Of a DNA stretch of 64,000 bases, positions 29,216 to 37,888 are shown piece after piece. Source of the DNA: Bradyrhizobium nitroreducens (GTDB taxonomy: Bacteria; Pseudomonadota; Alphaproteobacteria; Rhizobiales; Xanthobacteraceae); the NCBI RefSeq assembly GCF_002776695.1, contig NZ_LFJC01000003.1, positions 1,752,354 through 1,816,353 on the forward strand, written 5' to 3'. Position 1 is the first letter of the stretch. Every line of letters begins with the position of its first letter. Below the pieces are notes generated by a model. The model made no database searches. It had not been told where the DNA came from and worked only from the letters and a program-made list of their open reading frames with translations. The position numbers and the translations under genes were made by a program.

Positions 29216-30039
29216 TGCGGCGCCGCGTTCATCAGGGGCTCGGCGACCGCGTTCGAACCCAAGCCCCATTTGTCGAGGATGGCCTTGTACGAGCCATCGG
29301 CGATCATGGCCTTGAGCTTCTCCGCTACTGCCTCGCGCAAGGCCGCGTCATCCTTGCGAAACATGATGCCCTGATAGCCTTTCGCGAAGGGCTCGCCGAC
29401 GATACGGTATTTGCCGGCCTCCTGCGATTGCGCATAGGGCAAGGTCTCGCTGCCCTGCACCGCGGCGTCGATCCGTCCCTGCTTGAGCTGGTTGCGCACG
29501 TCGATCGAGTTCTCGCCGGGAACGTATTGGATCGCAGGATTGCCGACCGCCTCGCAGTTCTGCTTGCTCCACTTGTCGATCTCGAGGGGGAAGCTGGTGC
29601 TGCGCGTCGTGCCGACCTTCTTGCCGCAGAGATCGGTGGCAGCCTTCGCCTCGCTCCCGGCCATGACGAAGAACTGCGGCCCTGTGGTCAGGTAATCGAT
29701 GAAGTCGGCCGTCTCGCGCCGCGAGCTGCGGTCGGAAATGCCCGAGATGATGAAATCGGCCCGCTTGGTCTGGAGCGAGGGGATCAGCTCGGCGAAAGGC
29801 GTCTCGCTCCAGACGATCTTGAGGCCCCCGAGCCGCTTGGCGAGCTCGCCCGCGAGATCGATGTCGAGCCCCACGAGCTCGTTGGTCGCGGGATCGCGAT
29901 ACTCCATCGGCGCGTAAGTCGAGTTGACCGTGAGCCGCAACGTGCCGGCCTGCTTGATCTCTGCCGGCAGCTCGGCCGCCTGTGCCGAACCGACGGCGAG
30001 AAGCGCCGCGAAACCGGAGAACATCGAGAGGCGTGTCAT
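29212..30039 (-). CDS. Amino-acid ABC transporter substrate-binding protein, second copy
   Basis: 275 residues. Signal peptide (MTRLSMFSGFAALLAVGSAQA), then a family-3 domain (LRLTVNSTYAPMEYRDP; LDIDLAGELAKRLG). AAGGAG lies just before the ATG. It is clearly paralogous to the binding protein at 26.8 kb, sharing the LPAEI start, the disulfide Cys pair and the ETADFIDYL/ETATFVDYL segment. Two receptors feeding one permease would widen the substrate range. Confidence 0.88.
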   Translation of the reverse strand: MTRLSMFSGFAALLAVGSAQAAELPAEIKQAGTLRLTVNSTYAPMEYRDPATNELVGLDIDLAGELAKRLGGLKIVWSETPFAELIPSLQTKRADFIISGISDRSSRRETADFIDYLTTGPQFFVMAGSEAKAATDLCGKKVGTTRSTSFPLEIDKWSKQNCEAVGNPAIQYVPGENSIDVRNQLKQGRIDAAVQGSETLPYAQSQEAGKYRIVGEPFAKGYQGIMFRKDDAALREAVAEKLKAMIADGSYKAILDKWGLGSNAVAEPLMNAAPQ

Positions 30040-30076
30040 GTCAGCTCCTTGCCCGCACCGTGCCCGGCGTTTCAAA

Positions 30077-31033
30077 TCAATCCGCATCGAGAACGGCCGG
30101 CTCGATGACGCCGGCACGCTCCGTGATCACTCTGTATTGCTCCGGCCGCCGGTGAGCGGCGAAGTTGAACATCTTGTCCTTGCCCTGGCGGCAGAGATCG
30201 AGATCGATGTCGGCGACTATCACCTCGTCCGCCAGGCTCGTGGCCTGCGCCACGATGCGACCGTTCGGGTCGACGATGCAGGAACCTCCGATCAGCCCGG
30301 AGCCGTCCTCCTCGCCCGCCTTGGCTACCGAGATCGCCCAGGTCGCATTCATGTAGGCGTTGGCTTGGGTGACCAGCGTCGAATGGAAGGTGCGCAAGGA
30401 CGCATCTTCCGTGCTACCGCCATTGGGATCATAGGCCGCGGAATTGTAGCCGATGCAGACGAGCTCGACGCCCTGAAGGCCGAGCACGCGCCAGGCTTCC
30501 GGCCAGCGGCGATCGTTGCAGATCATCATGCCCATGATCGCATTACCCCAGGCCGAGCCGGCGCGAAACGCGGGAAAGCCGAGGTCGCCATATTCGAAGT
30601 AGCGCTTCTCGAGCTGCTGGTAGCGCGCGCCCGGCCGCGGCTCGACCGAACCCGGCAGGTGCACCTTGCGATAGCGGCCGAGAATCTCGCCGGCGCGATC
30701 GACCAGGATCGCGCAATTGTAGCGCCGGCCATCTGCGGTCTGCTCGGCATAACCGACATAAAAGCCAACCCGTAGCGCGCGGGCACGATCGAACAGCGCT
30801 GCGACGGCCGGGTTGGGCATGCCCCGCTCGAAATACGCGTCGAGCGCGGCGCCTTCGAGCAACCAGCGCGGAAAGAAGGTCGTGAAGGCGAGTTCGGGAA
30901 ACACCACGAGGTTCGCGCCACGACCGGCGGCCTCCTCCAGCAACGCCAGCATCCGGGACAGCGTATGCGCGCGCGTATCGGCTCTTTGCGTCGGCCCCAT
31001 CTGGGCGGCGGCGGCGCGAAGGACACGAACCAA
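30077..31033 (-). CDS. N-carbamoyl-D-amino-acid hydrolase (nitrilase superfamily)
   Basis: 318 residues. The nitrilase triad is visible: Glu in VVFPELAFTTFFPRW, Lys in RYRKVHLPGS and Cys in MMICNDRRWPEAWRV. These segments closely follow the Agrobacterium D-carbamoylase as I remember it. The enzyme cleaves N-carbamoyl-D-amino acids to D-amino acid, CO2 and ammonia, the last step of the hydantoinase route. TTG at 31033 is preceded by GGAGG; the longer TTG at 31045 overlaps that site. It heads the minus-strand operon and diverges from a LysR gene. Confidence 0.85.
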   Translation of the reverse strand: MVRVLRAAAAQMGPTQRADTRAHTLSRMLALLEEAAGRGANLVVFPELAFTTFFPRWLLEGAALDAYFERGMPNPAVAALFDRARALRVGFYVGYAEQTADGRRYNCAILVDRAGEILGRYRKVHLPGSVEPRPGARYQQLEKRYFEYGDLGFPAFRAGSAWGNAIMGMMICNDRRWPEAWRVLGLQGVELVCIGYNSAAYDPNGGSTEDASLRTFHSTLVTQANAYMNATWAISVAKAGEEDGSGLIGGSCIVDPNGRIVAQATSLADEVIVADIDLDLCRQGKDKMFNFAAHRRPEQYRVITERAGVIEPAVLDAD

Positions 31034-31184
31034 GATTGCCTCCAATCTGTGCGCGCTGCTGCCTCAATAGGCGAAGGAACTCTTTGATCCAGCGAGCAAA
31101 TCCATCGCCATTACGCGGAAACCAAGCAGCAAAAGCAATCATTCGTGCTATGATTTTTTGGCCTACAGTATAATTGGTAATTAT

Positions 31185-32078
31185 ATGAATCTGCGCCAAC
31201 TCGAGATCCTGCGAGCGGTCATTCGCCACCGGACCACGGTCGCGGCCGCCGATGAACTCGCGCTCTCGCAACCTGCGGTCAGCAATGCGCTCAAGACGAT
31301 GGAAGCGCAGGCCGGCTTTGCGCTGTTCGAGCGCGTCAACAACCGGCTGTTTCCGACCATGGAGGCGATGGCGCTCTACAAGGAGAGCGAGGCGATCTTC
31401 GCGCTGCACGCCAAGCTCGAAAATCGCGTGCGGGACTTGCGCGACAACCGATCCGGACATTTGTCGATCGTGGCGACGCCGCCGCTCGCCTACAGCATCA
31501 TTCCCTCCGCATTGTCGGGCTTTCTGCATCGCCGGCCGGAGACACGCGTGTTCTTCGACGTGCGCCGCTATGAAGGTATCATCGAGGGCGTCCTTAGCCG
31601 CGTTGCCGAACTCGGTTTCGCACTCGGCCTAAGTCACCATCCCGGCATTGCGCATGAGGTGGCCCATACCGGCGAGATGGTCTGCGTGCTGCCGCCGCAG
31701 CACCCGCTTGCCGCGCAACCCGTCATCTCGGCGTCCGACCTGGTCGGCCTGCCCTTCATCGGGCTCGAGCGCGGCACGCGCCTTGGCGAGGCTGTGCGGG
31801 CCAGTTTCGCACAGGCCGGCGCGTCCTTTCAGCCGACCGTCGAGGTTCGCTACTGCAATACGGCCTGCGTGCTGGCGGCTGCGGGTGTTGGCGTTGCGGT
31901 CGTCGATCCATTCTCTCCGCGCCAGAACAGCGGCAATGGCCTGATCGTCAAACCCTTCGCGCCCACGACACTTGCGGTCGCCTATATGCTGTGGTCCGAG
32001 GCCGCCCCTCTCTCGCGTTTGGCAAAGGCCTTCCTGGACGAGGTCCGCGCGGCGAGCCAAATGCTCACCAAGGGGTAA
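31185..32078 (+). CDS. LysR-family transcriptional regulator
   Basis: 297 residues. The N-terminal winged helix reads LRQLEILRAVIRHRTTVAAA then LALSQPAVSNALKTME. The rest is a substrate-sensing domain. It diverges from the hydantoin/carbamoyl operon with a 150-base gap, the usual arrangement for a LysR activator controlling the neighbouring genes. ATG at 31185 was chosen since the protein then starts MNLRQLE, as in the family. The gap is notably AT-rich. Confidence 0.88.
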   Translation: MNLRQLEILRAVIRHRTTVAAADELALSQPAVSNALKTMEAQAGFALFERVNNRLFPTMEAMALYKESEAIFALHAKLENRVRDLRDNRSGHLSIVATPPLAYSIIPSALSGFLHRRPETRVFFDVRRYEGIIEGVLSRVAELGFALGLSHHPGIAHEVAHTGEMVCVLPPQHPLAAQPVISASDLVGLPFIGLERGTRLGEAVRASFAQAGASFQPTVEVRYCNTACVLAAAGVGVAVVDPFSPRQNSGNGLIVKPFAPTTLAVAYMLWSEAAPLSRLAKAFLDEVRAASQMLTKG

Positions 32079-32129
32079 GTCGTCCTTGATGGTCTTGGGC
32101 GCTTCGATCCCTGAAGTGAGACCTTGCCG

Positions 32130-32519
32130 ATGACTTCGAATTTTTCTCTTGCTGCCGGCTTCCACGCCGTCGTGATCGGCGGCGCCGGCGACATTGGCGC
32201 GGCGATCAGCAACCAGTTCTGCGATCTCGGGGCGACTGTCACGGCGACCGGCACCAACGATGCCGACCTTGCCCGGACGCAGCTGAAGCCGCGCGCGGGC
32301 CTCACGCTGGCGACGCCGGACGTCACAGATGATGCGGCCGTCACGTCCTTCGCCGGAAGACACACGCGCGTCGACGCGCTGGTCAATTGCGCCGGCATCC
32401 TGGCGCGCGACTAGGAATTCGAGGATATCGCCGGCGCGGTTGCGCTCCTCTGCATGCCGGCGTCGCAATATGCGACCGGCACTGTCGTTGCTGTCGATGG
32501 CGGGTTTCTCACCGGCTGA
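32130..32519 (+). pseudogene. Truncated short-chain dehydrogenase (internal deletion)
   Basis: The N-terminal half is intact: VVIGGAGDIGAAISNQF and LVNCAGILARD. It then hits a TAG at 32412, and the same frame continues with a C-terminal SDR piece ending ASQYATGTVVAVDGGFLTG. The central part, including the catalytic Tyr-x3-Lys, is missing. It is an internally deleted, dead SDR. Confidence 0.75.
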
Positions 32520-32571
32520 CGTCGCGCGAGCATCCGCGGCCGCAAGTCGGCTGACGTCAGGCGACGCATCG

Positions 32572-32826
32572 CACAATGTCGCCGGAGATGTCTGGGAATG
32601 GTGCCATGACCATTTTCGCCGAGCTATCACCGCCTCACGCCATCGAGACCCGTTGAACCGCGAGCCAGCGCCCAACCGATCGATGCGTGGCGGATCCTCT
32701 CTCTGCCACGAATCCTTCTGCAATCGCTACCGCGTCGCGGCGAGAAGCTCCAATACGCCCGATTCCGCGTCGAGCAATATCGGCTTCCGCGTCGTGCGCA
32801 CCGAGCCGCTGCGGGATCCTTCATAG
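32572..32826 (+). pseudogene. C-terminal fragment of a formylglycine-generating enzyme-like protein
   Basis: The translation contains GDVWEWCHDHF, MRGGSSLCHESFCNRYRVAA and SSNIGFRVV, the hallmark C-terminal end of formylglycine-generating enzymes (sulfatase-modifying factors), including the Cys pair region. Everything upstream is missing and replaced by unrelated sequence. It follows the broken SDR. Confidence 0.75.
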
Positions 32827-32827
32827 G

Positions 32828-33069
32828 ATGGAGCCGGCACTACATCCCGCGAGGCCTGCCGCTGCCCCCGGCATCCGGCTGCTACCGCTGTTCCTGCGCA
32901 ATTTCGCGCGCAATCGCGAGACCGGCCTCGTGCTGGTCGCCATCGTCGTCGGACTGCTCAGCGGCGCGCTCGCTGCTGCGATCCCGAGCCTGAGCCAGGT
33001 CTCTCACGCGCTGACGTTGGACATTCCTTTCGACGCCCCACCTCAGTGCCACCGGCGTGATCTCGTGGC
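32828..33069 (+). pseudogene. N-terminal fragment of a ClC-type chloride channel
   Basis: The ORF starts MEPALHPARPAAAPG and has LFLRNFARNRETGLVLVAIV with a hydrophobic helix, typical of ClC channel N-termini. A one-base frame slip near 33035 separates IPFDA from HLSATGVISW, which belongs to the same family. The sequence then switches abruptly into the opposite-strand GMC fragment. Confidence 0.55.
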
Positions 33070-33349
33070 AGCCCTTCAGGCGGACGATCAGCCGGGCCTG
33101 ATAATGGTCCTGTAGATCGGCGCCGACATCAGGAGAATCGGCAATGACGGGAATGCCGAGCTTGCGCAGCAGCTCGGCCGGACCGACGCCGGAAAGCTGA
33201 AGGGATCTGCGGCGACTGCAGCGCGCCATCTGACAGGATGACCTCACGATCAGCCGTCGCTTTGTGGACTTGTCCCTTGCTGATCCACTCGACGCCGGTG
33301 GCGACGCGACCGTCGAAAGCCACCTTGCTGGCTTGCGCGTGGGTGACAA
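33070..33349 (-). pseudogene. Fragment of a GMC oxidoreductase with frameshift
   Basis: The minus strand reads THAQASKVAFDGRVATGVEW, REVILSDGALQSPQ, then, in another frame, LQLSGVGPAELLRKLGIPV and GVGADLQDHYQARL. These are conserved central segments of choline-dehydrogenase-type GMC oxidoreductases. A frame change lies after ALQSPQ, and both ends are missing. It abuts the tRNA remnant. Confidence 0.75.
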
Positions 33350-33399
33350 TGGTGGGCGCACCAGGGCTCGAACCTGGGACCCGCTGATTAAGAGTCAGC
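33350..33399 (-). tRNA. 3' half of tRNA-Lys(CUU), probable attachment-site remnant
   Basis: The minus strand gives a complete anticodon arm (GCTGA-CTCTTAA-TCAGC, anticodon CTT), a short variable region, a perfect T arm (CCAGG-TTCGAGC-CCTGG) and an acceptor end GCGCCCACCA. The expected 5' acceptor strand and D arm are absent upstream. A 3' tRNA half is what integration of a mobile element at a tRNA gene leaves at the distal end, so this is probably an att site rather than a working tRNA. Confidence 0.7.
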
Positions 33400-33415
33400 G
33401 ACCGGTAGAGAACAA

Positions 33416-35011
33416 TCAATGACTTACTGGTCGCACCACTGGGCTTATCTGGCCGAAACTGGGCATTCGTCGCACGATCATTGTCGCTGCACTGCCTGAT
33501 ATCTGAACACGCACTACTCCGACTTTGCTGGGCCAACTGGGACTACAAGGCCATGGATCGATAGGGTCGAGTAGAGGCGTCGATCGCTCGACGCCCCCCT
33601 CACAGATCCGGACGTGCAGCTTTCCCGCATCCGGCTCCTCTGACGAGTAACTTGATTTCGCCATTTGGTGACGCCAGTCGCGTACATGCCCGATCGGTAT
33701 CGGGAAGACCTTCAGGATCGCGTTGAACCGCTCCCACGACAGCTTCGGCCGTTGGCTTCGCCGTAGCAGGACCCGCCGCCATGCCTTCATTACCTGAAGA
33801 CGGAAGCGACCGAGGCAGGTGCTATTGCCAGAGATGCCGAAGTAGGCGTAGTGCCCGCTCAGCACCGCAGCCAGCCACCTGTGCTGGTCGCGGAGCCGTT
33901 GGTGCATCCGTCGCCTCATCTCCTGACGCAGCTCCTTCAGCTTGCGGATCATCCGCTTCCTTTGGGTCTTCTGGCAGAGGAGAAAGCGTCCGTCTCTGGT
34001 CTTGCCGCAGTAATGCGTAAAGCCCAAGAAGTCGAACACCTCCGGCCGTGCCCTGCCCTTGCGCCGACGGTTTTCTTCAGCAAACCGTCCGAACTCGATC
34101 AGCCGCGTCTTGTCCTCATGGAGATGAAGACCGAACTTGGCCAGTCGCTCCGCCAAGGCCGCCGTCATCGTCTCCGCATCCTGCCGTCGCTGGAACAGGA
34201 GCAAGTAGTCGTCGGCATACCGGACCAGCCGTACCTGACCGGTCGCATGCCTCCGCTTCCACTGCTCCACCCAGAGATCGAGCACATAATGCAGGAAGAT
34301 GTTGGCGAGCAGCGGGCTGATGCCCGCGCCCTGGGGCGTTCCTTCCACCGTATCGGCGTACACGCCACCCTCCAGGATGCCGGCGCGGAGCCATTGGCCA
34401 ATCAGCCGCAGCACTCTCCGGTCGGCAATCCTGTGCGCCAGCATCCGCAGCAGCCAGTCGTGGTCAACGCTGTCAAAGTATCTACGGATGTCGGCATCGA
34501 GAACCCAGTTCACTGGCTCCGTTGTGATGGCTTCGCGCACCACCCGCAGCGCCTGATGAGCACTGCGCCTGGGTCGGAAGCCAAAGGAGCAATCGAGGAA
34601 GTCGGCTTCATAGATGGCGCTCAGGACCTCCGCCACCGCGCCCTGGACGATTTTATCTTCCAGCGCGAGGATGCCGAGAGGCCGCTGACCGCCGTCAGCC
34701 TTTGGGATGTACGTCCGGCGAACCGGCAACGGCCGATAACGGCCGCCATGGACCCTGTCGGCTAGATCGCGAAGATTACCTTCGAGGTCTTGCCCGTAGG
34801 ATTCCACTGTCACCCCGTCTACCCCGGGCGCCGCCTGCCGCCGCAGCCGTCGATACGCCCTCTCGAGCGCAGCGACGTCAACGTGGTGCAGCAGCGCCGT
34901 GAACCTGGTCTGGCGCGACCGTTTGGCCGCCTCATTCACCCTGGTGAGATTGGCTGACAGGATGACCCGGCCCTGTGTCCGGTCCCGTGCCTGCTCACCG
35001 GAGTTTCCCAT
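33416..35011 (-). CDS. ltrA: Group II intron-encoded reverse transcriptase/maturase
   Basis: 531 residues from the MGNSGEQ start, which has GGAGGGAAGG upstream; a start at 35056 is also possible. RT motifs are clear: PKADGGQRPLGI, then FGFRPRRSAHQALR, then the catalytic VRYADDYLLLF, and GTPQGAGISPLLANI. The maturase X domain follows (LSGHYAYFGISGN). No HNH endonuclease domain is evident. The reading frame continues through the intron RNA domain V and past the intron end, so the last 50 or so residues are probably not part of the working protein. Confidence 0.85.
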   Translation of the reverse strand: MGNSGEQARDRTQGRVILSANLTRVNEAAKRSRQTRFTALLHHVDVAALERAYRRLRRQAAPGVDGVTVESYGQDLEGNLRDLADRVHGGRYRPLPVRRTYIPKADGGQRPLGILALEDKIVQGAVAEVLSAIYEADFLDCSFGFRPRRSAHQALRVVREAITTEPVNWVLDADIRRYFDSVDHDWLLRMLAHRIADRRVLRLIGQWLRAGILEGGVYADTVEGTPQGAGISPLLANIFLHYVLDLWVEQWKRRHATGQVRLVRYADDYLLLFQRRQDAETMTAALAERLAKFGLHLHEDKTRLIEFGRFAEENRRRKGRARPEVFDFLGFTHYCGKTRDGRFLLCQKTQRKRMIRKLKELRQEMRRRMHQRLRDQHRWLAAVLSGHYAYFGISGNSTCLGRFRLQVMKAWRRVLLRRSQRPKLSWERFNAILKVFPIPIGHVRDWRHQMAKSSYSSEEPDAGKLHVRICEGGVERSTPLLDPIDPWPCSPSWPSKVGVVRVQISGSAATMIVRRMPSFGQISPVVRPVSH

Positions 35012-35453
35012 CAGTCGGGGCCTTCCCTCCGGTCGACTCGTTGCCTTCGCCGCCATCAACAGTACTACGCCCCGATCCGCCACCCTGCCGTGCCTGAGGA
35101 ACAGCCTCTGCTTTTCGCTCGGCCAATTCCCCCTCCAGTGACGAGCCGGAGCACACGACAGGGTTTCCCAGGTTCCCATGATTTCTGTGCGCGCGTGATG
35201 TGGTCTCCGACCCCGGCGGCCCAGAACCTGCTCGCCTTTAGCGCAGATCCCGGTGTTGCCTTCGACTTTTGAAGCAGCCTCGGCGACCGCGACGATCCCA
35301 TTACGTGGCCCAATACACACCCTGCACGCTTGCTGTCTACGCTTAGTCCTGCCGTTACCGGTTCGGACCCAAGACTCGCTACGAGGCGTCTGGCTAAGAC
35401 CTACCTCGGCAGAACTTTCATCCGCTAGACATCATGAGCTTCTCCTGACGCAC
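33563..35453 (-). mobile_element. Group II intron (approximate ends)
   Basis: The 5' end is placed at GTGCG (complement of 35449-35453), followed by a domain-I-like leader. A maturase ORF fills most of the element. Domain V is recognisable near 33604-33645 (AGAGGAGCCGGATGCGGGAA ... CACGTCCGGATCTGTGAGG), and a short domain-VI hairpin GGCGTCGA/TCGACGCC follows. The 3' end is estimated at about 33563. The target sequence is not recognisable as a gene. It lies just inside the tRNA-Lys remnant. Confidence 0.75.
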
Positions 35454-35809
35454 TTCAAATCGGGGAGGCGCAACCACCGACACCGACATTCCGTTCGGGT
35501 GGCGATCTGACCGAGGGCAAACAACCGTGAACAAGTTCCCTGCGTCCCGAACTCAATAAGAATCTTCTGAGTTATTGATATTTCTTGGTGTAGCAGTCGC
35601 TCCCATCCCCCTTTGTTCACGGTCGCTTCACCCAATTCGTTGCGATTTCGTTGCGGTTGTTCTCTGGAGAACAGCGCTCAATGGGACCATGGTTACACGT
35701 CGAGATCGAGCCACACGGCCGCATGCTCGGACCCAGCATCTCCGGGCGGCGGAGTGTCAATCGGCGTTGGACTGGGACCCCCGATCGGCACCCAAAGGGC
35801 GCCTATTCA

Positions 35810-36085
35810 CAATAGATCAAGCTGAGGTGTTTTTCGGCCGTGTTACACCGACACAGAATAGGCTCCTTGCCTCGCGAAGACTGGCAGGAGTGCGCTTGTC
35901 GCGCGCTCGGGATGTCGCTTGCGTTGACACCATACATGATAACCAGATCGAACTCCCTACCCTTCGCGCTGTGGAGCGTTCTGAGGCTGACGCGCCCCGC
36001 CCCCTCGATGCGGCCGGGGGAATGAGCGAGCGGCGGATCGAGGTTTTGCGCCGGATCTGTGTTGGCGGCCATCGTCGCGCAGACG
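35810..36085 (-). pseudogene. UvrD/Rep-type helicase fragment with frameshift
   Basis: One frame gives VSLRTLHSAKGREFDLVIMY, helicase motif V of the UvrD/PcrA superfamily. An adjacent frame gives REARSLFCVGVTRPKN, motif VI. A frameshift separates them and the ATPase N-terminal part is gone. It lies between the intron and the catabolic island. Phage-defence and mobile elements often carry such helicases, but origin cannot be told from this piece. Confidence 0.6.
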
Positions 36086-36399
36086 TCCCATTCTGGTTCG
36101 GAGTTACGGACGATAGCTCTCTATGGCGTGATGAGGTCGTGGGAAACGCGCTGTGACCAAGCACGAGTGGTCTCGGCGCTGCCAATCGAGGCGTTCAGAA
36201 ATGCCATAAGCGTGGCGGACAAATCGCGTTCCTCGCGCTCGCTGGCATAGCGTCCGAAGTTTCACCAAACTCAAAGGCGGATGGTCCGACGTTGCGATCG
36301 CGCCGCGGTTCGCATCGAACAAAACTGAGGCAAGCGAGCAACTATTGCGGAATTCGATGAGATACGTCCGTATCGTACAGAGCTCTCGCTTTCCCGCGC

Positions 36400-36565
36400 C
36401 TTGTCGATACTGTTAACTGCGCGGGCGTGCGGCGGAAACAGTGTTGTAGCGACTAATCTGAAATCTGCATCGCAGTGCGATAGCGACTTCGTGTGGTGGC
36501 GTTACTACTGTTGCTAACGACGCTCCTCCTTTGACTTGGCCGCCGGACCACCGGCGGCCTTTTTG
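36400..36565 (+). ncRNA. Candidate trans-acting small RNA with anti-SD motif
   Basis: The stretch 36330-36540 has no ORF, yet ends in a near-perfect intrinsic terminator. Immediately before the terminator is ACGCTCCTCCTTTGAC, an anti-Shine-Dalgarno run like those in the loops of rhizobial alpha-r small RNAs. A CTTGTC sequence near 36400 could be a -35 element, but no good -10 is visible, so the 5' end is a guess. Confidence 0.4.
36538..36565 (+). terminator. Rho-independent terminator
   Basis: GGCCGCCGG and CCGGCGGCC form a perfect 9-bp stem with the loop ACCA, followed by TTTTTGTT on the plus strand. The minus side lacks a U-run. No plus-strand gene precedes it, which prompts the small-RNA call. 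Confidence 0.85.
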
Positions 36566-36652
36566 TTGCACCAGCTCATCTGCTGTCGGCCGATATTCGC
36601 ATCAGCAGTAGCAATGTTCGCCGCAGGCCATCGGCGTCTTCCAAGCCAAGAC

Positions 36653-37819
36653 TTAGGACAGGAAAGAGCGAGCCAAGTGCACCCAAAGACTTGCTGCCGG
36701 TGCGATGAGCGCATCATTGAAGTTATAGGCCGCGTTGTGAAGCGGCGCACTGTCGCCATTGCCGGCGAAAACGAAGCTGCCTGGGCGTGCCATGAGATAG
36801 TGAGCGAAGTCTTCGCTTGCCATGCGTGCGCTGAAGTCGCTTGCGACGCATTCCTTGCCGAATTTAGCAAGAGCGATATCGTGAACTAAAGCTGTTTCAG
36901 TTGGATGATTGACCACAGCCGGAAAGCCGCGGGTATATTCGATCTCGGCCTTCGCACCGTAGCTTTCGGCCTGCGACGACACCAGCTCACGTATGCGCTC
37001 CTCCAACCGTTCGCGAACTTTTGGATTGAAGCTGCGAATGGTGAGCTTGAGTTCAACCGCGTCGGGTATGACATTGGATGCCTCGCCCCCTTGTATGGAT
37101 CCAACGCTCACGACAGCCGCTTCCCTAGGATCAATATTCCTGGAAACGATACTTTGTAACGCGAGCACGACGCTGGAAGCAGCAACGATCGGATCGATGA
37201 CTTCGTGCGGAGAGGCGCCATGTCCACCTCGACCGATTATCCGCACGATGGCCCGGTCAATGGCGGCCATGGCGGGCCCGGCCACGAAGCCGAAATGTCC
37301 CAGTGTTTCTCCGGGCCAATTATGAAGCCCGAAGATTGCGTCTACCGGAAAACGATCGAACAATCCTTCGGAGAGAAGTTTGTGAGCACCAGCTCCGATC
37401 TCTTCTGCAGGCTGAAAGATCAGCGTCAAAACACCAGAGAACTCGAGACGAGAGAGCGCTTTCGCCGCAGCAAGTAGAATGACCGTATGTCCGTCGTGAC
37501 CGCATGCATGCATTACACCTGCATTTTGACTTGCGTAGTCCAAGCCGGTTCGCTCACTAATCGGTAGCGCGTCGATGTCCGCTCGCAATGCCAGCTTTCT
37601 CTCACCTCCGCCCTTGCGCAGGACGCCGACGACGCCAGTTTCGGCCATTCCCCTCGTGACTTCGTAGCCATAGTCTGCCAGTCGTTGAGCTATGATTGCG
37701 CTCGTACGATGCTCGCGAAATGCCAGTTCGGGGTGCCGATGCAGATCACGCCTAATGGCGACGAATTCGTCGAGTGATTCCGCAACTTGGGCGTCGATTC
37801 CGATAGCGCTGGTATTCAT
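36653..37819 (-). CDS. M20 family amidohydrolase (aminoacylase/hippurate hydrolase type)
   Basis: 388 residues. Metal and catalytic motifs are visible: MHACGHDGHT with the first His/Asp pair, LIFQPAEEIGAGAHKLL with the catalytic Glu pair, HNWPGE, and MASEDFAHYL near the C-terminus. Relatives remove N-acyl or N-aroyl groups from amino acids (hippurate, N-acetyl or IAA conjugates) in the cytoplasm. It ends the minus-strand catabolic run, 69 bases downstream of the gamma-glutamyltransferase gene. Substrate cannot be read from sequence. Confidence 0.85.
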   Translation of the reverse strand: MNTSAIGIDAQVAESLDEFVAIRRDLHRHPELAFREHRTSAIIAQRLADYGYEVTRGMAETGVVGVLRKGGGERKLALRADIDALPISERTGLDYASQNAGVMHACGHDGHTVILLAAAKALSRLEFSGVLTLIFQPAEEIGAGAHKLLSEGLFDRFPVDAIFGLHNWPGETLGHFGFVAGPAMAAIDRAIVRIIGRGGHGASPHEVIDPIVAASSVVLALQSIVSRNIDPREAAVVSVGSIQGGEASNVIPDAVELKLTIRSFNPKVRERLEERIRELVSSQAESYGAKAEIEYTRGFPAVVNHPTETALVHDIALAKFGKECVASDFSARMASEDFAHYLMARPGSFVFAGNGDSAPLHNAAYNFNDALIAPAASLWVHLARSFLS

Positions 37820-37888
37820 TGCAAACTTCGATTCGCTTCTGAGACATAGGAATGAAGAACAGGTTGGTGAACTGCTTGTGTCCTGCGT

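Noticed and set aside
34000..34765. A plus-strand frame inside the group II intron (33851-34765)
   Set aside because: It is antisense to the maturase and reads as a Pro/Leu/Gln-rich shadow.
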